Below are positions 59,630 through 64,000 of a DNA stretch of 64,000 nt, in pieces. Each line of letters opens with the position of its first letter. The stretch's first letter is position 1. Source of the stretch: Linyphia triangularis (taxonomy: Eukaryota > Arthropoda > Arachnida > Araneae > Linyphiidae); the NCBI GenBank assembly GCA_963978545.1, contig OZ021722.1:4406001-4470000 (forward strand), written 5' to 3'. The notes under the pieces were generated by a model. It was given only the letters and a program-made list of their open reading frames with translations, searched no databases and was not told where the DNA came from. A program made the position numbers and the translations under genes.

Positions 59630-59900
59630 GCAAATTTTGATTCGCCAAGTGAGTGACGTCAGGAAATAGCTCGGTTAAAGCGTTAAAACTCTTATAGTAT
59701 CCTTGGTTTTGAAAAATAAAGTATAAAGTAAAATTTTAATTTAAAAGTGCCTATTTTTTTTTTGGTGTTACCTACCTATATTTAAGTTTAAAACAAACTG
59801 CTCGGGTTGTCAATATTAACAAAAAAAGTTGCGATTTGCCGAGAACTATATCTTTTACATGGACGGATCCATCCTACAGTGTATTCAATGGCGTCTAGGA
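59630..59900. repeat. Intronic segment related to the exon-duplication flank
   Basis: cgccaagtgagtgacgtcag, gttaaaactcttatagtatc, and gaactatatcttttacatgg with acggatcc match 52845-53160. The exon part is absent. Confidence 0.75.
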
Positions 59901-60187
59901 AGCCTGTCCACTATATATACATAAAAATACATATACATATATTTTTCTTTCAGTATAACAACCCCTGGCCCAGAGGCGGGGATATAGAATTACAAAGCAA
60001 ATTGAAGTGTTTCCTATGTTTTTTTTCAATAGGTGCCGACATGCTCTAAATTCCCAATGTTAACAGTAATTAAAAGCAATCTCTACCAATTTAGACACTT
60101 TTGTATTAGGGACAGACTCACTCGGCAATTTGTTATTTTTTATTTTTGTATCTTTTATTCACGTGTGTTATTCCTTCTTTAATGCAG

Positions 60188-60232
60188 CTTCGACGTGGAT
60201 GAACTGGATCCACCCCACCTGCCAGAACAAAT
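60188..60232 (+). CDS. Plus gene exon 6 (DELD motif)
   Basis: 45 bp, acceptor CTTTAATGCAG, donor AT/GTAAGTAA. It reads FDVDELDPPHLPEQ with split Pro and Met codons. Direct counterpart of minus exon 45609-45644. Confidence 0.87.
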
Positions 60233-60314
60233 GTAAGTAAAAAAATTGATTAATGTCTTTTATCAAATTATTATATCATCACAAATGTAGCCCAATTTTT
60301 CAATCTGTCAGGAG

Positions 60315-60620
60315 ATTTAAAAAAAAAAAAAAAATTCCACGAAAACCAAGGGATTATACTATCACTGTTTTAAAGGTAGAGTTTCCCGTTCATCCGTATT
60401 TTAAAGCCATTTTCCAGGAAAACTGGTGGTAATCGTTATAATTTTAAAGTTACGGAATAATTTATACTTTTCACTACCGCCAAAACTATTTTTTAAAAAA
60501 ATTGGCACATTTTTAGCATGTTCTATTTGATGAGGGTGTTAACACATTTTGAAAAGTTGGGGAAATTTGAACATAAAGTTTATAGTAAAATCAGGAATTT
60601 TTTTTTAGAAATCTACCGAG
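60315..60620 (-). mobile_element. GTGGCCAC-type element, reversed partial copy 10
   Basis: tttcccgttcatccgtattt, ccaggaaaactggtggtaat, actaccgccaaaactatttt and tgagggtgttaacac. Both ends are missing. Confidence 0.7.
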
Positions 60621-60627
60621 GTTCAAA

Positions 60628-61665
60628 TTCGCCCTAGAATTCCTAATATTACTTAAAATTTTTATTTCTCTCTAAATTTTTTTTTTTTGATAATTTCTTA
60701 AAAATTTTTTATACTTAAAAATTCTCCAATATCTCTTCAAACCCGCGAAAAACACCCAATATTCCTCTAGATGAGAATCATGGATTTAATTAAATATGTA
60801 TGTTTATCGAAATAGTACAACGGACAATTCCCGTATTCACCCCCCCCCCCTTCCCCATTTTTTTTATTCAATTCTAAATGTTTCCAAAAAGCCATAAACA
60901 CAAAAATTTCTGCTCAACGCCCTTTTTTTTTAATTTTAAAATTTTTTTATTTTTTTTTTAAATTTGCGATCAAAGTTTTCTTGTTAGACTAAAAAACGAT
61001 TCATTTCGCTTTCATTGAATGTGTGTCGTCACGGCTTCCCAAACATCTTGTCGTCTTGAAATGCAGCAACGGAAACCAGATTTGCAAGTTTCTCGCGAAT
61101 CACGCTAACCTGTACGGAATATGGCAATAGTCTACCAACGCCAACTATTTGGCAGAAACCTTGACGATTACCACAAAAACGAAAGGAACGCTTGACATCA
61201 TAGATTTCGCTGAGTGTTTTGATCGGACTGGTTTTGGATCGGTTTTGAGGCATTCCCCCCCCCCCCCCACCATCCTCCTTAATATTTAAATAACTAATTT
61301 TTTTTTAAAGAACTTTTGTTTAAATATATTTGGAATCGGAAAGAAATTCTTCATGAATATAAAATAATTTGACTCGTTTTTATAAAATGCGGGAATTGTC
61401 CATTGTTTAATTATATAACTGTTATTTTGCTAAAAAGTTGTTTGAAGTTCGATTTTTTGAAAATTGGCAGTTTTTTTAGCGGTATTGAAACAAGCTTTTG
61501 AAAGTAGGTGTTAGGAGCTTGTGTCAGCTAAAGAAATCTTCTTAAATGTGTTTAAAATTATCCCTACAATTTTAAGAATTATCCCTAAAATATTCCTAAG
61601 ATTTTTGGAATTATCACACTAAAATTCTTACTTAAATTTTTTTAGAAAACTCACTGCGCCCTCTG
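60628..61665 (-). repeat. 'tttagggataattc' repeat, reversed and interrupted
   Basis: The right-hand end reads agaaaactcactgcgccctc at 61645-61664, the left-hand end attcgccctagaattcctaa at 60628. About 0.45 kb in the middle (60840-61290), bounded by two C runs, is foreign to the family. Confidence 0.75.
61029..61253 (-). other. 74-codon frame of unusual composition
   Basis: An ATG-started minus frame (MPQNRSKTSPIKTLSEIYDV...) in a block clearly richer in G/C than its surroundings, inserted inside the reversed repeat between C runs. Not recognised. No splice sites seen. It could be a captured gene fragment or chance. Confidence 0.2.
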
Positions 61666-61964
61666 GAAATCCTTTTTTTTCCCCTGAATTTTCTGGTCAT
61701 TTTTATGATCTTGTTTAAAAAAAAAAAAAAAAAAAAAAAAAATTCTTCATAATCTTTTACAAACTGATCTGCTGCTTCATTTAGTGGTTTCTCCAAGTAG
61801 AGTTTTCAACGTTAACAGTAAAGAAATATTTTTGTTCTATCTCAATGTGCTACCGTCTTAGAGCAATATTTTGGTCGTTTCTAAGATAAAATATTGACTA
61901 AAAAAAAAATTTTTTTTTTTTTGAGTTATTTACTAACTTATGATATATTTTCTTTAAAATGTAG

Positions 61965-62006
61965 GAATGAAGACTCAGCTGACGTCCCCATGAACGAAGA
62001 AGTCGT
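61965..62006 (+). CDS. Plus gene exon 7, acidic
   Basis: 42 bp, acceptor AAAATGTAG, donor GT/GTAAGTAA, reads NEDSADVPMNEEV with split codons at both ends. It takes the place of the 81-bp Gln-rich exon of the minus gene; similarity is in charge and phase, not sequence. Confidence 0.8.
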
Positions 62007-62301
62007 GTAAGTAAATAATTGAAAACAATATTGTGTGAAATTTTCGATTAACTTATTTTGATATATTTATACAATACTACTAAAAGTGGCCCTTAGGTAG
62101 TATGGCAAGGAGATATATTTTTGCCATAAATTTTTTTTTTCAATCTCACGACTGTAGTCCATAACACTATTCGATTATTTTTTTACTAAAAATTGGTAAA
62201 TTTGTTTGATTGCTAAAAATGTAGATGTAAGTAAATTTCGAAGTATTGGAATAAAATTTCACAATAATGACATGACCTCAACAATTTTTATTCTTATTCT
62301 A

Positions 62302-62336
<35 letters not shown>

Positions 62337-62501
62337 ACATCCATCTAAGAAATCTAGATTAAAATGATTAAGAAATTAAGGTCTGCTCATAGAAACGGAC
62401 TATCGTAACTCAACATTTACAAAAAACTTTGTTTGGGTTACTTCTTTTAAGTATACTTTAAAAATGGACATGCTATTTACTCAAGATTTTCTTTACTATA
62501 G

Positions 62502-62552
62502 GGAGCAGCCACAAGCAGAGCAGCCATCACCACCAGAAGCAGCAGAAGAAGA
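62502..62552 (+). CDS. Plus gene exon 8, Pro/Glu/Ala-rich
   Basis: 51 bp, acceptor TTTACTATAG, donor GA/GTAAGTAT, reads EQPQAEQPSPPEAAEE with a split Glu. Counterpart of minus exon 41585-41611. The open donor shows that the gene continues to the right. I see no matching AT-hook exon before 64000. Confidence 0.82.
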
Positions 62553-63104
62553 GTAAGTATCCTTCTTTAAGGTTATTCAGTGTTAATTACTTAAAATAAA
62601 AACTTTCGTTTCGAAAGTGTGTATACACAATGTACACTTTACACATAGAAAATACACACTTTCGGCTGAGATATTGCTTCAAAATCTGAAGGTTTTTTTT
62701 TTTATCAATTATAAAAACGTCGTATCTTAAATTTTAACGCAATTAAAAATTCTAATTCGAATACAGGATTATGAGTGTTTTGCTCCAGTGATTTAATTTT
62801 GATTTTCAATTCACATTTCATTTGTCTGTTTTCGTTTGATATGGCTATATAAAATGCCTTAAATTTTGAAATAGTATTTTGGCTGCATGTAAATGCACCT
62901 TTGCACTTCTTGTACAGACTGAAACGGCAGGGAATTACTGAGTGGTATATAACCACTGAAATATCCTTATCTCTTAAATATTCTTATAACTTAATAATCC
63001 TTTTTTTAGGGTTATTCATTATATTTAATTATCCACTATATGTTCATAAGGAACGGAATCATTGCAAAGTAATATTACATTAAAGGTCCTTTAGTAATAA
63101 ATAA
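62553..63104 (+). other. Intron of plus gene, nothing recognised
   Basis: AT-rich. aaagtgtgtatacacaatgtacact and tacacactttcgg near 62615-62665 form a short imperfect inverted repeat. No exon. Confidence 0.5.
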
Positions 63105-63349
63105 TATACTAAACTTCAACTTAACTAGACATCACTTAGACGGTAGATCGTCACAGTGCTCATAGGTATTTAATCCATTTTGGAGGCGTGAAAGCACAAT
63201 GTTCGCCAAACCACAACCCTATAGAGAACAAAAGGCTATAAGGTTTGGCGAGAATTACGTCTTCACTCCGCCAAAATGGATTAAATATCTATGAGCACTG
63301 TGACGATCTACCTTCTAAGTGATGTCTAGTTAAGTTGAAGTTTAGTATA
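63105..63349. mobile_element. Long-TIR hairpin MITE
   Basis: 245 bp from TATACTAAACTTCAACTTAA to TTAAGTTGAAGTTTAGTATA. The two arms of about 85 bp are nearly perfect inverted copies (also gatcgtcacagtgctcata / tatgagcactgtgacgatc). The ends carry TA, consistent with a TA target. The short centre (cacaaccctatagagaac) lies between ggcgaacattg-like words. A transcript would fold into a long hairpin. Confidence 0.92.
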
Positions 63350-63475
63350 GTTCGAGCAATGCCACAATTCATTCTCATTCGGCTTGTGACATTTGGTCCG
63401 AAATTAATGAAATTGGAGAAACTTATCTTGCTTCATATGAATATCTTCGTAAAATTTTTATTCCATACTTGCAGT

Positions 63476-63870
63476 AAGAGGAAGTCTTAGTAAGTGTCAT
63501 TCCCTAATACTCGCTATGCACAGTGTATTTAGAAACTACTTTCTATTAAACTTTGAAATTTGCCGAAAAATGATAAAATGACTTAAATTGTTTTCATTTA
63601 AAGTCTACCTGTAATAAATTAAAATTAAAATACCAAAAGACAAAACCAGGTGGAGCCACTGCAAGTGCATTGATGCAAGGAATTCAAATATAAAATAAAA
63701 TATATTAGACGCCATTTTCGAGTTTTTAATTTATGCCATTTTATTATCTATACTCACCAAATGTCAAGCTTTTCTACAAAGTAGTTTCTAAATGCACTGG
63801 GCTAAGAAGATTGTGTTAGAGCGAGTATAGGGAATGATCTTTACTATAGGATTTCCTCCTTAAAAGTTAT
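63476..63870. repeat. Inverted pair of the 'gaagtcttagtaagtgtcat' repeat
   Basis: The left arm 63476-63612 (aagaggaagtcttagtaagt...tttaaagtctacc) and right arm about 63715-63870 (tgccattttattatctatac...aggatttcctcct) are the same family in opposite directions. This gives a ~400-bp foldback with a ~100-bp centre. The array unit carries one arm of it. Confidence 0.8.
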
Positions 63871-64000
63871 AAAGACTTTTAAGTTTCCGCATTTCTGTCG
63901 TTGAGACCGTTTTAAAGTAACACACTCTTCTGGATAAAATTATTATTCTAATTCATTCTTCTCGTTAGAAAAAGTTTTGTTGTCATTCAAATTGAAAGAA

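Larger units (their letters stand above)
52124..62552 (+). other. Coiled-coil / acidic gene on the plus strand (gene-level span of visible exons)
   Basis: Eight exons (52124-52172, 53270-53353, 54661-54744, 55787-55875, 57620-57760, 60188-60232, 61965-62006, 62502-62552) join in one frame of about 195 codons with no stop. The N-terminal half is a predicted coiled coil with a leucine periodicity. The middle is a long Arg/Glu helix ending APLPP; then FDVDELD and an acidic, Pro/Gln-rich tail. Five exons match the minus-strand gene in phase and motif. By analogy the next exon should be an AT-hook exon, to the right of the window. The 5' end is not seen. The protein is not a family I can name; a nuclear role is inferred from the paralog. 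Confidence 0.75.

Overview
The window looks like AT-rich, intron-rich animal nuclear DNA, not bacterial or organellar. No long uninterrupted gene is present. Coding sequence comes as exons of 27-193 bp with GT/AG borders, separated by introns packed with mobile-element remnants. The best guess is a chelicerate, probably a spider. The pointers are a decayed relative of a cellular RNA-dependent RNA polymerase (a family kept in chelicerates and absent from most insects) and repeat families that resemble spider DNA from memory. The organism call is an inference.

Layout. (1) 1-20820: a head-to-tail array of a ~3084-bp unit, six full units (one with a 210-bp deletion, one with a 1357-bp insertion) and a truncated seventh. 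The array runs off the left edge. Each unit carries exon-like pieces on the minus strand, including a decayed zinc-finger motif. (2) 20821-31835: an 80-bp duplication, a divergent relative of the array unit, a TTAA-flanked MITE and several ~420-bp elements ending in GTGGCCAC. (3) 31836-36700: a small MITE, the RdRP-like pseudogene, a microsatellite, and a 2-kb interval bounded by 43-bp direct repeats with TGACGTCA sites. (4) 36744-47969, minus strand: seven exons joining in one frame (203 residues plus stop), giving a charged helix, an acidic/Gln-rich linker, an AT-hook exon and a short basic C-terminus. (5) 47970-52123: repeats, a 200-bp assembly gap and a ~100-bp degenerate tandem repeat. 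(6) 52124-62552, plus strand: eight exons of a paralogous gene in the opposite direction. Five consecutive exons share phases and motifs with the minus gene, and it also has a tandemly duplicated 84-bp coiled-coil exon. Its expected AT-hook exon would lie beyond the right edge. (7) 62553-64000: a TA-flanked hairpin MITE and an inverted repeat.

How it fits together. The two AT-hook/coiled-coil genes are head-to-head paralogs, probably nuclear DNA-binding proteins. Their 5' ends are not recognisable, and the gap lies between them. The introns hold two solo LTRs with 4-bp target duplications, a TA-flanked pogo-like element, and a tRNA-derived SINE with a 13-bp target duplication. All exon joins were made by eye from splice signals and reading phase; no transcript data were available.
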